The notes: a model not told the origin generated them from the sequence alone. Shown: positions 1-13,160, counted from the stretch's first letter. The stretch is 64,000 bases of DNA from Seiridium cupressi (GCA_036674765.1 JARVKI010000018.1:62001-126000), one strand, 5' to 3'. Numbers and translations: made by a program.

Positions 1-588
1 AAGGAGATGCATACAGCGCCGAAGCTTCTGTCCCATTGCTCTACGCCACGAACCTGGGCGACGGCCAGGTCATGGTTGTGCGGCCCCAGGATCAGGAGAT
101 GATCTATAAATCAACTGAGCAGTGGCACTGGTTCGACTGTCCGCGACAGCTGGGGACGAACAGCCCCGACACGCCAACGCAGAATGCTGTGGTTGATCTT
201 GTTGAACTCGAAGAGGGAGACGTGGTTCTAGCCATGTCAGATGGGGTTATTGACAACCTTTGGGAACATGAGATTGTCGAGAACGTCACACGCAGTGTGC
301 GACGGTGGGAGAATGGAGAAGGCGGCGCTGCCGACGGGTCCAGATACGGCGGTGCTAATGGTGGTATGACGTTCGTTGCTGAGGAGCTCATGAAGGCGGC
401 CAAGATAATTGCGACTGATCCTTTTGCGGAGAGTCCGTTCATGGAACATGCGATTGAGGAGGGTTTAGCCAGCGAAGGAGGTGGGTAGTGATGATCAGCC
501 CAAACGTCGCCCCCAGATTACTAACTTGTACACAGGCAAACTTGATGACATTAGTGTTGTTGCAGCGCTTTGCAGACGAAATAACTAA
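1..588 (+). CDS. PTC7: PTC7-like PP2C protein phosphatase (3' part)
   Basis: This is the C-terminal part of a PP2C-type Ser/Thr phosphatase of the PTC7 group; the 5' end lies outside the window. The open frame runs from base 3, and an intron at 481-535 (GTGGGT donor, CTAAC branch, ACAG acceptor) joins it to a last exon ending in TAA at 586-588. Visible family motifs are ATNLGDGQV (the 'LYxANxGD' strand), ALAMSDGVIDNL (the metal-binding DG motif) and the terminal KLDDISVVAA (the metal-binding DD motif). The family dephosphorylates mitochondrial proteins; in yeast Ptc7 acts on coenzyme Q biosynthesis. Mitochondrial location cannot be judged because the N-terminus is missing. Reading straight through without the splice would stop at 488 and lose the DD motif, so the splice is strongly favoured. 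Confidence 0.85.
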
Positions 589-1371
589 GCATTGCGCTAT
601 GCAAATATGTGGAGAGAGAAAAGGCTACAGGTTCGATGTGGAATCTAGATTTGATTATGCTTGGCGTTCGGGAGTACCATCAGGGTTTAATGTGGACGTC
701 TTGTGAAAAATGCAGTGATTTCATAGATACGATCACATCCATATGAGTGTTCCACCACAGCAAGATCGGTAGCATACTGTTGGCGTTGAGGTGCAGGCAG
801 CTTCTAGCTAACGTAGGACGTGGCTCAAGACTTTGGCGATGTATGAATTTCACTAGGTCGAAATTCTGCTCGACCGAGGCAATCGATTCTTTGTTAGCAT
901 GTCATTTGGTTGAAATGGCTGGCTGTGTTTTACAGCAGAACAATACAAGAAATATGCCTTACTATCATTAACGTATTGATGTTGTACACAGAATGTGTGG
1001 TGTGAGCGGAAGATTCCCGCGGTACAATGGGGAGGTCGCAGGCGCTGCGACCTAGCGGGGTGACGTTCCCCACCACGGAATCAGAGCCTCAAAAAAGTTC
1101 TCCATTGAGCTCTCAGCAAGTCCGACTTGACATCAATTCTGTTCGTTACTGGCACGATCTCGACAACGCCAGCATTCTGTGCCTTTTTGACAGAGATACC
1201 ATTCTCAACTCTCAATCCGCTTGCGCACATACGAAGGCTTCTTGGCAACGAATTCGACAACACCAGCGCTCCGCTTGATTTCTAGTTAGGAGTTGGACCT
1301 GGTCTTCATCGTCCCCATCCTCAAGCAGATTTTCGTAATTTCTTCTGGTCTCACTGCAATAGACCGTTACC
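589..1371. other. Intergenic, PTC7 to UTP23
   Basis: About 780 bp without a supportable gene. Short open frames exist on both strands but lack splice support or recognisable motifs. It must contain the 3' UTR of the phosphatase and the promoter of the next gene; no clear TATA box was found. Confidence 0.6.
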
Positions 1372-2406
1372 ATGCCGCGCGCTAAAACTGCGAAGCGATG
1401 TTCGTGCTTGAACCAACCCTCCAAACGGATTTCTGCTAACCAAATGTAAAAGATCGCAAGCTTATGGAGAAATACTCCTTGACTTTTGGATTCGTATGTT
1501 TCTTGGGGACCGAATTTCTTCCTATTGACGAGTGTATCCTGGCTAACCTGGATTGCCATTATACAGCGCGAACCCTACCAGATACTCGTTGACGCGGATC
1601 TTCTCGCAGACGCTTGCCGATTCAAGATGGATCTCATCAAAAGCTTCGAGCAGACCCTCTCGGGCAAGGTAAAGCTTCTCATAACGCAATGCTCGATGCG
1701 GCACCTTTACAACACCAAGTCGGAACCCGGGGTCTATGCTGCCATCGAATTTGGCAAGACCCTAGAGCGCCGTCGCTGTGGACACCATCCGGACGAGTAC
1801 CCTGAGCCACTGAGCACCCTAGAGTGCCTAAGCAGTGTCGTGGATCCAAAGGACAATGGCTTCAATAAACATCGCTACGTGGTGGCATCTAACGACCAAA
1901 GCACAAGGCAGACTTTGAGGAGCGTGAAGGGCACACCTTTGATCTACATATCGAGAAGCGTCATGATCATGGAACCTATGGCGGACGAGAGTGTGCAAGT
2001 TAGGAACAAGGAAGAGAGAGCGAAGCTCAGAGCTGAAATCAAGAGATTCCAGGATGGGAAGAAGAGGAAAAGGGACGATGATAGTGACGGCGACGCTGAA
2101 AACGGAAACAAAAACGTCGGGGGAACGCCAGCCGAGGCTGGGGATGTCGAAGCTGGGGAGAAGAAGAAAAAGAAGCAGAAAGGGCCCAAAGGACCCAATC
2201 CGCTGGCTGTGAAGAAGAAGAAGTCGACGACTATGGAAGGATCAAAGAAGTCCACGGAAGAGACACCTGCCGAACCAGCCCCAAAAGATGGGCCGAAGAG
2301 AAAGCGAAGGAAGAAGAATAAATCTGAAGCCGGCGGTGAGGATGGTGAGAGTACAGCACAGGCTGATACTGAGATTCATGAAGTTGAAGCTGACGGCTCG
2401 GACTGA
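1372..2406 (+). CDS. UTP23: rRNA-processing protein Utp23 (PIN-like domain)
   Basis: Three exons: 1372-1399, 1453-1493 and 1567-2406, giving about 302 residues. The first 28-nt exon is chosen because the join across 1400-1452 rebuilds the conserved N-terminus KRYRKLMEKYSLTFGF followed by REPYQILVDADLL, the signature of Utp23/Fcf1 proteins. The degenerate PIN domain covers roughly residues 20-175 and includes LLITQCSMRHLY, a HPDEYPEPLSTLECL segment and GTPLIYISRSVMIMEPM. The rest, about 120 residues, is a Lys/Glu-rich low-complexity tail typical of nucleolar proteins. Utp23 works in the small-subunit processome, in early 18S rRNA cleavage and snR30 release; in this group the PIN site is often catalytically dead. 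The first exon encodes MPRAK where most orthologues have MRGKR, a small oddity. Confidence 0.88.
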
Positions 2407-3297
2407 GTCTAGCCTTGTCATGCTTGTAAAAGGCATGTGAACGGCGTTTGGCGTCCCGGTATGGACCAAAGGTCCCATCATGATTGCGCTCCCGAGCATT
2501 TGATACCAAAATAATCTGACTTGTTTCTTGGTGGTTATTCTATTCATATGATAAACTTAATGTCATTTGATAAGTCGACATGGCCAGAAATCGTAGGGGT
2601 GCAGGGAGTTTGCAACAGGCAATATAACACTGCCGGACACTATCATCAGCTCACCGCAGCCGGCACAGGGCCCCGGCGGGCTTAATGGTGGGGGTACACA
2701 ATGGTGCTACCGCTCCGCCGGACTGCTCTAGCGGTCATTTGACGCCTCATCGCACCACGAGGTCCCCTGTAGCCATTTGTTGGATTGATGCCACGATCTA
2801 CATTGTAGCATTAGAACGACCAGGCTCGGGCCAGTGCCTCTCCATGTCATGACTTCGATGAACCAAACGTGAGGCAATGAGCTTCACCTGATTATCTTCG
2901 AACCTTCTTCGTAACGAAGCGGAACTTAAAGCTCGAAATATCCAATCCCGCGGGAATCCAAAGTTTTACTATGTACTCGTAGACCCCTGGAATCCTGCTA
3001 GCCCGCCAAATTTTCTAGGAATGGTCTAGTCCCGGCCCATTAATTCGGTGTTGCATCTTCCCATCTCCCCACGTTGGACTGCAGCAAAGCTCCATCTCAA
3101 GCGAGTTGGGGTTCGAAAGATTACGCAAGACTTCAACTATTATTAAGTCCTCAGACCCTGGAGGACTATACGAGGAACCGACGCCCAATTCGCAATACGA
3201 AGCAGCATCACGGGCCTCTGGAACGACAAAAGTCCACGAGGCGTACGTTTGGACAGGAAAAGAGGCACACATGCGAAAGCAATAATACCCACCCCAT
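2407..3297. other. Intergenic, UTP23 to DUF726 gene
   Basis: About 890 bp with no supportable gene. The last part (3070-3297) is open in frames overlapping the downstream coding start but has no ATG-initiated, family-like product; it is most likely 5' UTR and promoter of the DUF726 gene. Confidence 0.55.
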
Positions 3298-6200
3298 ATG
3301 GCTCCGGCGCAGGAACTCGACGACTTCGGCTTGCCGATCAGGAAATTCTCGGAGGAGGCCGCCGAAGCAGAATCAAACAATGCTGCCAAAGGCAAACCCG
3401 AAGCCAAGAAGGAGACGGCTACCCGAAGCAAAGCCACGGGACCGACCAAGGGCATACAGAGTGAAGATTCGCAAGCTGGAGCCAGCCAGAGTCAAGGAGG
3501 CGGTGGCCTAGAAGCTCCGGTCAAGACATCCAAGAGTTCTGCTGGAAATAGTGACAATGAAGACGTCAAAGATGCCCGGACAACTCCCCTACCCAGTCCA
3601 CCCGCCAATGAGCGAAGTGACGAATCGAAAGAGAAGCCGCAGATGCCTGAAGGGACGAAGACACCAGTGCCAGCAGAATTGAAAGATGTCGCACCTGCAG
3701 ATACCAAGACGAGAAGCGACGATATCTCAGGAGAGCCGTCACAGCCCCCGGAAGCTGCAGAGACGAAACGCCAGCGAGCAGACACGACATCCTCAATACA
3801 GGGTATATCAGGCCCGTCAATAAAAGAGGTGGAAGCTAGCAAGAAAGCCGAAGAAACAACAAAGGCGCCCAAAGCAAATCATAACCGTGACACGAGTGTC
3901 GCAAGCATGTCAGAGTTCTCCCACCAGCAGTTGACGGCCGAGAAAGAAGAGAAGAAGGACGACGATGACGAAGGTTGGCAGACGATGCCGGCTTATGCGC
4001 CTTACGATATTTATGATGACGACAACAGGTTAATAGCCAGGGAACATAACGAGGAGGAAGATGAGCAGTACGGATATGCCGGTCTTGGTGGTGCCGGCAA
4101 GGGTTATACAAGGGTTCTCGATGACGAAGACGCAGAGTCTGAGACTAGCATGGACGACAATACCAGATATCTATTCAACAAAACTGCGGGCACCACGAGC
4201 ATGGTGGATGATGCGGATGAACAGCGGGATGCTGTGTCACAGTTACAAGCCACGAAAGATCTTCTGACCGAAGGCCAAAGGATAGCATACGTGGGAGTTG
4301 TCCGAGTGGAGCTATCGGATATGCAGGATGCAGCCGAGTTTGCTTTTACCAAGAGGACAAAGAAACAGGTCCAGACGGCGGCCGAAGCCATGATGATGTG
4401 GGGACAGAAGATTATGATACGCCTGTACGCGCACATGGAGATCAGCGCCGCGGAGCAGGTCATGATCGAGCAGCTGGCGGCACATGGTGTGAGACCTGCA
4501 GATTTGACACCAGTACTGATGCAGAATGCGAGGGTCGCAAATCCCATGGCAAAAGAACAGTCTTCGGCGCCCGCAACCCCGAAAGTAGGTGCAATGAGTC
4601 CGCGGGCATCCACTTCCGGGACTCCCAAACCAGAGCAAGCTGCCATGTCTCCACCACCTTACGAGGCACATGCTCATGATGGAGAAGAAATGCCCGATGT
4701 CAAGACGCCGTCGCAGTTGCCAAGCACACAGAAGATTGATATCGACCTTCGGTGGACAGTGCTTTGCGATCTTTTCTTGGTCCTGATCGCAGACTCAATC
4801 TATGACGCCAGATCAAGGGTGTTACTAGAGAGGGTAGCAAAAGCGCTCGAGGTTCCTTGGATAGATGTTTGCAGATTCGAAAAGCGCGTCACCGATGCGC
4901 TGGAGATGCAACAGGCTGCGGAGAAGGAGAATTGGAATGAAGAAGAGCACCTGGAGAACAGGAGGAAGCTTGCTCTGAAGAAAAGATATGTCATGATGGG
5001 CCTGGCTACAGTTGGCGGTGGCCTGGTCATTGGTCTCTCCGCCGGTCTCCTTGCACCCTTGATCGGAGCTGGTCTAGCAGCAGGTTTCACTACGATTGGC
5101 GTGGGTGGCACCAGTTCTTTCTTGGCCGGTGCCGGAGGTGCTGCTATCATCACCGCCGGTTCTACCGCCTCGGGCAGTTTCATGGGTGGCAAGGCTGCTG
5201 CACGCAGAACGGGCGCCGTGAAAACCTTCGAGTACCGCCCCCTGCACAACAACAAGCGGGTCAACCTGATTGTCACGATATCTGGATGGATGACAAGCAA
5301 GGTTGATGATGTTCGTCTGCCGTTCAGTACAATTGATCCGCTCATGGGCGATATATACTCTATCTTGTGGGAGCCGGAAATGTTAACCAGTATGGGTGAT
5401 ACCATCAATATCCTGGCAACCGAGGTAAGAGGTTACCCAAATCACATTGGTATTGACTTAACTCTGACATTATATAGGCTCTTACTCAAGGATTGCAACA
5501 AGTGCTGGGTAGCACCATTCTGATCAGTCTGATGGCTGCTCTACAATTGCCCGTGGTGCTTTCGAAGCTAGCCTATCTCATCGACAATCCTTGGGCGGTC
5601 TCTCAAGATCGCGCTTGGGCTGCAGGTCTCATTCTAGCAGATTCGCTAATCGACCGTAACCTTGGGACTCGACCCATCACGCTCGTGGGCTATTCTCTTG
5701 GCGCACGCGTCATCTTTTCTTGCCTTCTCGAATTGGCACGGAAGGGCGCTTATGGGCTAGTCCAGAACGTCTACATGTTCGGTTCCCCAGTTGTCGTCAA
5801 GACGGATGAGTACCTAAAGATCCGTACTGTCGTGGCAGGCAGGATTGTCAATGGGTACCACAAGAATGACTGGATTCTTGGCTACCTGTTCCGCCTGACA
5901 AATGGCGGGATCCGCCGCGTAGCTGGGCTAACGAGGATCGAAGGAGTGCCAGGCGTCGAGAGCATGGACTGCACCGAGTTCGTCAAGGGGCATATGGATT
6001 ATCGTCAAGCAATGCCGAAGCTGTTAAGGGAATGTGGCTGGCTTGTTGAAAGCGACGAATTCGGAGAGATAGAAGACCCCGATCCTGACCAGCACAGGGA
6101 AAGGCAGAGAGAACTGATTAGCGAGATCGAAGAGGCCCGGAAAGAGCTGGAGAAGGAGGGCGAGGGCAAGAAAGGAGGCGCCTTTGGCTTCTTCTCGCGG

Positions 6201-6791
6201 AAGAAGAAGGCCCAACGCGCCGACTGGGAAGTCTACGAAGATTCCAAGGGTCAATATGATGCTAATGGCGCCAGAGCCGACGATGGGCCCAGTAGCAACC
6301 ATGGCGTCCTGTTCGATGTCGATGCGATTAGAGCAGAGCTTGCGAAGGACCAGAGCAAGGAGGGCGAGGAAGAAGAGCTACAAGTCAGGGAGTTACAGTC
6401 CACGCTTCCGCCCATGAAGATCAACGTGCCTCCTCCATATGAGAGCCCAAGAAACGCGCTCCGCGAAACCAAGAGCGAGGACGCTGCGACCACCCTCCGT
6501 ACAGCACGCTCCCCAAACCTGAGTGTCTCCCAAACTCGGGCACCCCGCCTTTCCAACAGCAGCTTTGGATATCATAGCCCCAATCCATCACAGGCATATG
6601 GCTTAGACGACGAGGACGATGGAGTCGAGATGACGTTTGATGATGGCTACCGGGAACCGGCCTCGGCCGCTCCGGCAAGACCAGACCTCAAGTCGAGCCA
6701 GACAACCCCGAATCTAGCAATCCATGATCCCTGGGCAGACGACGAAGATGAATTTGGTAAGGAGAAGGAAATCTCAATGACCTTCGCCTGA
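3298..6791 (+). CDS. DUF726 family membrane protein (TMCO4/Mil1-like)
   Basis: Two exons, 3298-5424 and 5478-6791, joined across a 53-bp intron (GTAAGA...TATAG), give about 1146 residues. The first 400 or so are Lys/Glu/Pro-rich and probably disordered. After residue 480 comes the DUF726 core: a helical section, then a Gly/Ala-rich hydrophobic stretch at about residues 564-640 (MGLATVGGGLVIGLSAGLL onward), then an alpha/beta-hydrolase-like fold with ITLVGYSLGARV, where GYSLG is the GxSxG nucleophile elbow. Residues after 890 are an acidic low-complexity tail ending near DPWADDEDEFG. Relatives are human TMCO4 and yeast Mil1 (Yfl034w), a clathrin-adaptor-linked Golgi/endosome protein; the enzymatic substrate of the family is not established. 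The splice removes an in-frame stop at 5521-5523 and restores continuous homology. Confidence 0.88.
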
Positions 6792-9700
6792 TCATATCAG
6801 GCGGTAAGGAGGGATCGTGCTGTCATAACTGTTATTGGCTATCCAAAGCGCTTCGGGACGATCAGAAGTCAATTTTGGCGCTTGTTCATGAGACATGTGT
6901 ACTCTCCAATGTGCGTAAAGAGGCGGTGCACCGCCATAAACATCCACCCACAGCATCACGGCGTTTCGACTTGCGGGTTCGAGGTTAGGAGCAAATGATT
7001 GGTTCCTCGGGTTTGCATGGCATTTGGGTAGAGGAGAGCAAACGGCCCACTGCATTGTATATACTATCCCACCTAATACAAGTACGAGAAATAAGGTTGA
7101 AATCCACGCTGCAAGAAATCACCAACAAGGCGCTAAGCAGCTACAGTCTGGCTGGTATCACATTAGACATGGACCGTGTGACAATACTAGTAAGCCGCCC
7201 AGCAACCGGAATATGTACGATTGGGTCCCGTTGATGTTTCACAGGTGGCTAATGTGGTCAAAAGGTCAAAAGGCCTAAAAACCTGGGGTAAGACGCCAAC
7301 GGTTTCTAATGATAGATTTGAGCGAGTCGCCGGAGGGGCTGCGTCGCTTTTTCCATTGTCGTCATTTGACCAGTCGTGCATATCCTGCGGCAGACCCTCA
7401 GTCAGACCAGCCATCCCGCCTCGCATGCCAAGTATACCAACATGTTTCTTAACTTAGAGGTTCTCATATACCCAGGCGGGAGTTCTCGATTGCATCACTC
7501 TAGGACACCGCATTGGCAGAGGAGGCCGAAGCCGGGATATGCTGGATGCACGTAATGTCCGTCGCTGCCAGGTTCGAGCCTTGCTTACTCACGACTCTGC
7601 CCGGCCCCTCTCCGATGTCTTTACCCAGCTTGGTATTGGTATTTCGGCATGCCCAATATTCCCCGCGGATCTTCGTCATATGCGATGGTGGTGGCCGAAT
7701 CCTCCTGTCTATCAACTAACTAGGTACCAGTCGGGGGTTTTATGCCAGTCTCATGTTCCCTTGATATGGGATTCCCATCATGCTCGGTGACGAAGCTTTT
7801 GTAGGCACGTATCCTGGACTGTGGATACCAGATACTCGAAACATTGTCAACATGCATATACATACACTACCCGCTATGTCCTACCCACACATTCCTTGTT
7901 CGTGCTTTTTGCACACATACCAGATACGTAAAGCTGTTGGCCGCGTAAGTGGATGATTTGGAGGGGGAGTTTTTTTTTTTTCTTCCAATCTCTGCACAAT
8001 CTTTCTCTCACTCACACCCCTCTCCTCTCACATGCATGCGGCCAGTAGAGAGACGAATGGGCCGGCTGTGTGGAGAGAGGACGGGTCTGCTGCTATTTAT
8101 TGCCATACCCACTTTGTGGGCTACTCGCTAAGGTCACAATCCTTCGTGCAGACCCGCTAGCGCAGCTATTGGACGATGTGGTATAGGGGTCCCCCCGGCT
8201 TGGCTGCATGCGTGGATAGCGTAAGGATCAGCCGCACGCAGCAGACGTTGCTCAGCCCCCCCGGCCTACATACTGGTTCGTCTGACCTTGACGCTCGATG
8301 AGTCGGGCGAGATCTTGCGAGGTTTCGAGCCTTGCAGATGTCTTCAGACGGTGAAGGCTGTTGAGAATTACAATGCTGAGGATGCTGAGGATGTCTTCGT
8401 TCTCGTGGAATAATCACGGCCCAAGCACTGTAAGTGATAGAGAGTGGTATCTAAAGTGCGGACCCGTTTTTAGAGGCATTATTTCCACGTCCAAGAGAAA
8501 AAGGAAGAGAGGATCAGGCGTTGTCGGGCTGCGGGCTGCGGAATGATCCCAATACTCGTCAGCGTAGGGCTCCTCAGCCACCAATGAAACCTGTCGGTAC
8601 TTTGGTTCTTGAGCTTAGGAGGATCCATAATCTTATGCATAACGGAGAAAGCGTTAACTATCCCCGCTCTTTTTCCAACCGGTATGTTCCAGTAGCAAGC
8701 AGTTTGCAGTTCACGCAGAATTTATTGTCCCCAAGACAGGATAGACAGACAGATAGACGGACAGACGGACAGCGCCCGAGGCCAAATAGGGCGAATAAGC
8801 ACTTTACTGCTCTAGAAAGAGACGCAGCAAACGTTGCAGCCGGCAATGGAGTGGGCATTCGCCGCTGTCAGCACTTAGAGGACGGCTGTGAATGCTCTTG
8901 TAGGTTTAGTGATTACGCCGGGTTTTATGTATGGGAGATGAGGAGTTGCGCGGACGGGTTTGTGTGTCTACGGCACGGGTAAGCGTTCAGAGCAGGGGAC
9001 TACGACATCCAGATGATATGATGATCAGAAAACTGAAACCAATACAGTCAATGAGAATGTCGGTTTGAGGGAGGGGGCTCTGAAGCATTCTGCTCTCCAA
9101 AAGTAAATCCCCAAGTCGACAGCCCTATTTCTTTTTTAGACTTTCTGTACGTAGCAATAGCTTGGTCGCAGAGTGACAATAACTACCTACATTAGTCTAA
9201 CCTAGTTCCTCAAAGCTACGTAGGCCCGTTTTCTTTTCGCATGTAACACTCTCCCAACTGGACGCCAGGATCTGTAGTTCGAAACATGGGCCAATTGGTC
9301 CGCGCACTTGGGGGTCGCATAGCCTTGGAGGGGTGCCAATGAAGTCAGTCGCAAGCGTCGCAGCGAAGCGTGGCTTGCTGTAGATCCAAGAGCTGGGCGC
9401 TACCGAACTGCGACCAAAAACAGCTGAGAGCTGACGGACAGGCCACACCCCAAATCGAGCCGAAGGATGTAGGTTAGTACGTTGGCTCGTCCCCCAGGAC
9501 AAGGGTGCGAGCAACTCCACACTTTGCCTGGCGTGAATGCTGGGAATTTCCTCTTCCTTCCTTTTCCTATTTTCTCACGATCTTCGTTGCCTCTTGCTGT
9601 TTCGTTTGACTTGCCCCGTGGGTGCCATCCTTGAACCCTGAACTTCTCTCGGTTCGGGCGACACTTTTTTCTGTTGTTGTCCTTCGCTTGATAGCGGCCA

Positions 9701-9972
9701 AGAGGAAAAACGGGTCGTGCTGGGCTGTTCTTCGGGCTCGCCGTTGCACACATCATTCCGTTGTGTGCGAGTTGAATCTTGGGACCATTGGACTAGAACA
9801 AAAGAGCCGGGAATCCGAGTTACGGCCTGCGAAGACGTGGCAAATGAAAAGTGAGAATTCAAACGAACTATACCCGACAGCCTTTCTAGAGTATCAAAAC
9901 CTTGAGGACTAGACCGACTTATACGACTTATATGTGGATATACGCCATCTGGAGGGTTGACATCGGACCGCA
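6792..9972. other. Long intergenic region with no supportable gene
   Basis: About 3.2 kb between two plus-strand genes. Open frames are all under about 180 codons, overlap each other on both strands, and show no family motif or convincing splice partners. It holds a pyrimidine/T-rich tract near 7970-8030, a short GACA-type microsatellite (8734-8772) and a small ATGCTGAGG repeat near 8373-8393. Such long 5' regions are usual for regulated fungal cell-surface genes, which fits the next gene, but this is inference. Confidence 0.5.
8734..8772. repeat. GACA/GACG-type microsatellite
   Basis: About 39 bp of imperfect tetranucleotide repeat, alternating GACA, GATA and GACG units, directly visible in the sequence. 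It lies in non-coding DNA and is likely length-polymorphic. Confidence 0.85.
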
Positions 9973-11420
9973 ATGCGAATCCATGTCTCGATATTAGGGC
10001 TCGCTGCCTGTCTACCAGGTGTTTCGAGGGCAGGAGGGGATGGAGGAACCAGTTTGCAGTCTCGCTCGTCGAACACGAGGATAATATTCGACACCGATTG
10101 GGAGTCACCACCTATATTCACTGCGGACAAGACGATCAGCTGGACTATCCCTAGTGACGCTCCGAAAGTCGTGCGGGTAAACTTGAAGAAACAAAGCGAC
10201 CAAGACAATGTCATAGCAACCGCAGTATCGTCATGGAGTGGCACGGCCCCATCAACAGGCAAGAGAGCCGACATCGTCTCACGGCAGCCTCAGGTCGGCG
10301 GGACTGGCTCTGGTTCCCCTCCAATCAACCTAGGTGAGATGCACTCACTCGACTCTGCTTTCATTGTCCATTAGCTGTGGTATGAGAAAGAGCTAGATAC
10401 TAACAATCGCATTTAATAGTTGCGGACTTGGATCACTCATCCGTAGGTTCAGTCATCATTAATCTCTCTAGTCAAGCAAATGCAGAGGCGTATCAAAATG
10501 CCGGCGCCACGTTGACACCGTTATTTTTGGAATTATTCTGGACGGACGACGATTCGTCAAATGGCTCGAGTTACAGTTCCCACTTCGCGCTCAATCCGTA
10601 CGTACAAACGAATGAAACACTCATCTCCGATCTGTCAACGCTGGATGGAGCTGCGTACAACCCGGCTCATGATGAATGCGAGGGCAACTGGGCTTGCGGA
10701 ACTTCGTCCGCGACCTCGACATCAAGTCAAGTGCCATTTGGAACCTCTACTGCAACTCCGTCAAGCAGCGCGACGACCGCAGCAACGGGGTCTCTCGTGG
10801 CAAGTTCTCCAAGCCATTCGGGCCTCTCAACCGGCGCCATAGCCGGTATCGCAGTAGCCTGTGGTGTTGTTGGTCTGGCACTCATCGGCGCCGCCATTTG
10901 GTTCTGCATCCGCCGGCGACGCACATCGCGGCACGCCGCTCTGACGCGGAACAACGGCTACAACTCTGACGGGGTGGGCATGGGGATTATGGCCGACAAG
11001 GAGATGCCGCACGTCACAGATAGCCCACACTCGACCTACGCAGCTGACAGGGGCCAGCTGCACGACCCCAGCGAGATATCACGGGGTTCCATGACGGGCG
11101 CGGGCGTGGGTGCTGGTGCGGGTCTCATCAATGGCGCAGCGCACACTCCTCACGGCGGAGAGGACTCGTACCCGCCGTATAGCGACCACACGCCAACGCC
11201 GCGGGCTTCGCGGGCCATCGGGGAGGGCGCCGGTGCCATGGACAGTCAGACGAGTTTACCTGTAGGCGGGGCGAGGAGTCCGACGCCGCCTATCAGCGGT
11301 CGGTACGCGCATCTTGTGGAGGAAGGCATGACAGATGATGAGATCCGGAGGTTAGAGGCTGAGGAACGCGCCCTAGATATGGCGATCGAGGATGCTGGGC
11401 GGTCAAGTCGTGCTCGGTAA
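9973..11420 (+). CDS. Ser/Thr-rich single-pass membrane protein (Mid2/WSC-sensor-like layout)
   Basis: Two exons, 9973-10333 and 10420-11420, flank an 86-bp intron with a TACTAAC-like branch and AATAG acceptor; product about 453 residues. The N-terminus MRIHVSILGLAACLPGVSRA looks like a cleavable signal peptide. Residues 25-205 form an unrecognised extracellular region, followed by a Ser/Thr/Ala-rich stalk (about 210-258), one membrane helix at about 260-284 (GAIAGIAVACGVVGLALIG then WFCI) and a stop-transfer cluster IRRRRTSR. The cytosolic tail of about 165 residues is Gly/Pro-rich with a charged C-terminus. This layout resembles fungal cell-wall sensors, but no WSC or Cys-rich ectodomain is present, so the role is inferred only from topology. 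ATG choice rests on the signal peptide. Confidence 0.8.
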
Positions 11421-11973
11421 TTCCGTAAAGGATGGCCGATCCCAAAATGACTTATCTTACCTAGCGTATATATATCAAGGACCGGACGACTTTGGGGCGG
11501 CAATCATGATCATTTTCTTGTTTTTCTCTTTCTGATACAAGCGGTCGTTTCTTGGGCAATTCTTGGACATAGTTGGTCTGGCATCTTTGAACGAGATTTG
11601 CTCGTTTGTTCTCCAACCGCAGGAACGCGACATCCTGGAAGTCTGGCTAGGCCAGGTGGTCATGTAGGCATGAAATGCCAGGCTGTTGATGGGCATGCAC
11701 TGCATCATAAATATCTATACCCAAGGAAAGGAGCTGCTTTCATCCTGGTTGGATCGGACACATCAACATCACCTGCTGATAGTTCTAATTTCGTAATCGA
11801 TTAACCTGTAACCTACATAAACCCCCGAAACGCCAGAGTCCCTACCCACGGATCAGATGACCGCTCAAATGCCAGTGGGTGAAATGCTCAGATAATACAC
11901 GCTGCTCGCGAGTTTCGGCGAGTCTTCCTTCAACAGCCCCCCGATGGCTCCCCTTGCTCCGTTTTCTCTTCTC
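11421..11973. other. Convergent intergenic region
   Basis: About 550 bp between the 3' ends of the membrane-protein gene (plus strand) and TVP23 (minus strand). No gene is supported; it should hold both 3' UTRs. Confidence 0.6.
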
Positions 11974-12801
11974 CTATCGACCAAAGCTGAAAAGGCGACC
12001 CGCCATGTTGCTGGCAATACTTCCAGCCAGGTTGCCGCCATAGAATGCACTACCTGCCATGTTCGAGGCCTGACTGAACTTGTCGCACCGAGAGAAAGCA
12101 AGGGTGTTCGTAACGGTCAGAGCGAGAGCAATCGCTGTAAGTCAATCTTCGTTAGCATACACAAATTTCGTTTGCAGAGTAAACTTTCTCCACGCTCCCG
12201 TTCCGCATCTCTCCTTCGGGTGATGAAGGGCCAAAAACTCACCAACAAGGGGCAGCCAGATGAACTTGAGACGAACGAGCGCGAGGATGGCCAGTGCGAC
12301 CCACAGCAACGGCTGCGCGTACATGGCCAGCCAGAAGAAGCGCGAGTCGGTGGGGTTGATGGTCTTGGTGCCGGGCTCGCTGCTCTCGAAGACCCAGTGG
12401 CTGTCGCCCGAGGCGGGATCAACCTCATTCCACCAGCGGAGGCCGACGAGGCGGCGCCCGGCGATGTTCTTGAGGTAGTAGAAGTCGGCGGCGAGCAGCA
12501 GGATCGTGATGATGAAGATCATGACCAGGTTGTCGATGAACAGCATGCCGAAGAGGTAGACGAGCAGTGAAGCTATGCGAAGCAGTGTCTGTTAGCCATT
12601 GTGCTCGATCAAGGTGGCTCATGGAGGGATCCCCCAGCATTGTAGGAGTTGCGCCATTGACCCCCTTCGGAGTGAAGTCGTCGCGAGGATGGAAGATTGC
12701 TGGTACGTACAGATGCGGAAGCCGAGAAAGAACAGCAGGGTGATGGGGTGCGAGCTGAGTCGCCAGCTCAGAGAGCCCGGCGTGGGCTGTGAGTTTTCCA
12801 T
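11974..12801 (-). CDS. TVP23: Golgi membrane protein TVP23
   Basis: Three exons on the minus strand: 12711-12801, 12243-12572 and 11974-12134, giving 193 residues (yeast Tvp23 has 199). The N-terminus [20 protein letters not shown] leads into four hydrophobic segments: [30 protein letters not shown] with [17 protein letters not shown], then [20 protein letters not shown], and a last one around [13 protein letters not shown]. The loop [12 protein letters not shown] and the segment DSHWVFES are hallmarks of the TVP23/FAM18 family. The protein resides in late Golgi vesicles and is linked with Yip4/Yip5 in vesicular transport. All splice sites are GT...AG and keep frame; the alternative upstream in-frame codon is TTG, so the ATG at 12801 is the start. 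Confidence 0.93.
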
Positions 12802-13120
12802 TTCGAGGTCTGTCAATGCAGTCGGCCGGGTGTCAATCGCATTGTTCTGCTGAGAATTGTCTTACTTGGGAGTTTGGGAGCTGCCTGCTGGAGTTGAAGC
12901 TACAGGTAAAGCTGTCCACTCTTGGCCCTGTTGCAGGGGTCCCAGATACCGGGCGCCGGCCCGCTGACAGCCGACAATGGGTCGAGAGGGCCGGCCGTCG
13001 TCGTCTCCTTTCAACGACGACGTCCCGTCAATTAAGGCTAGAGTTTGTTATTATTTGTTGCAATTTAAAATAATCCGAGATAAATCTAATTAGTATGAGA
13101 TAGTCCAGAGTACTTCCGGA

Positions 13121-13160
<40 letters not shown>

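Noticed and set aside
3074..3511. Plus-strand open frame overlapping the start of the DUF726 gene
   Set aside because: It starts from TTG, is Arg/Lys-rich shadow sequence in another frame and has no motif; the DUF726 frame starting at 3298 explains the region.
8521..8982. 153-codon plus-strand frame across the GACA microsatellite
   Set aside because: It has no ATG start, translates the microsatellite and shows no family features or splice context.
11944..12570. 208-codon plus-strand frame
   Set aside because: It is antisense to TVP23 exons 2 and 3; the TVP23 reading is certain from motifs and splice sites.
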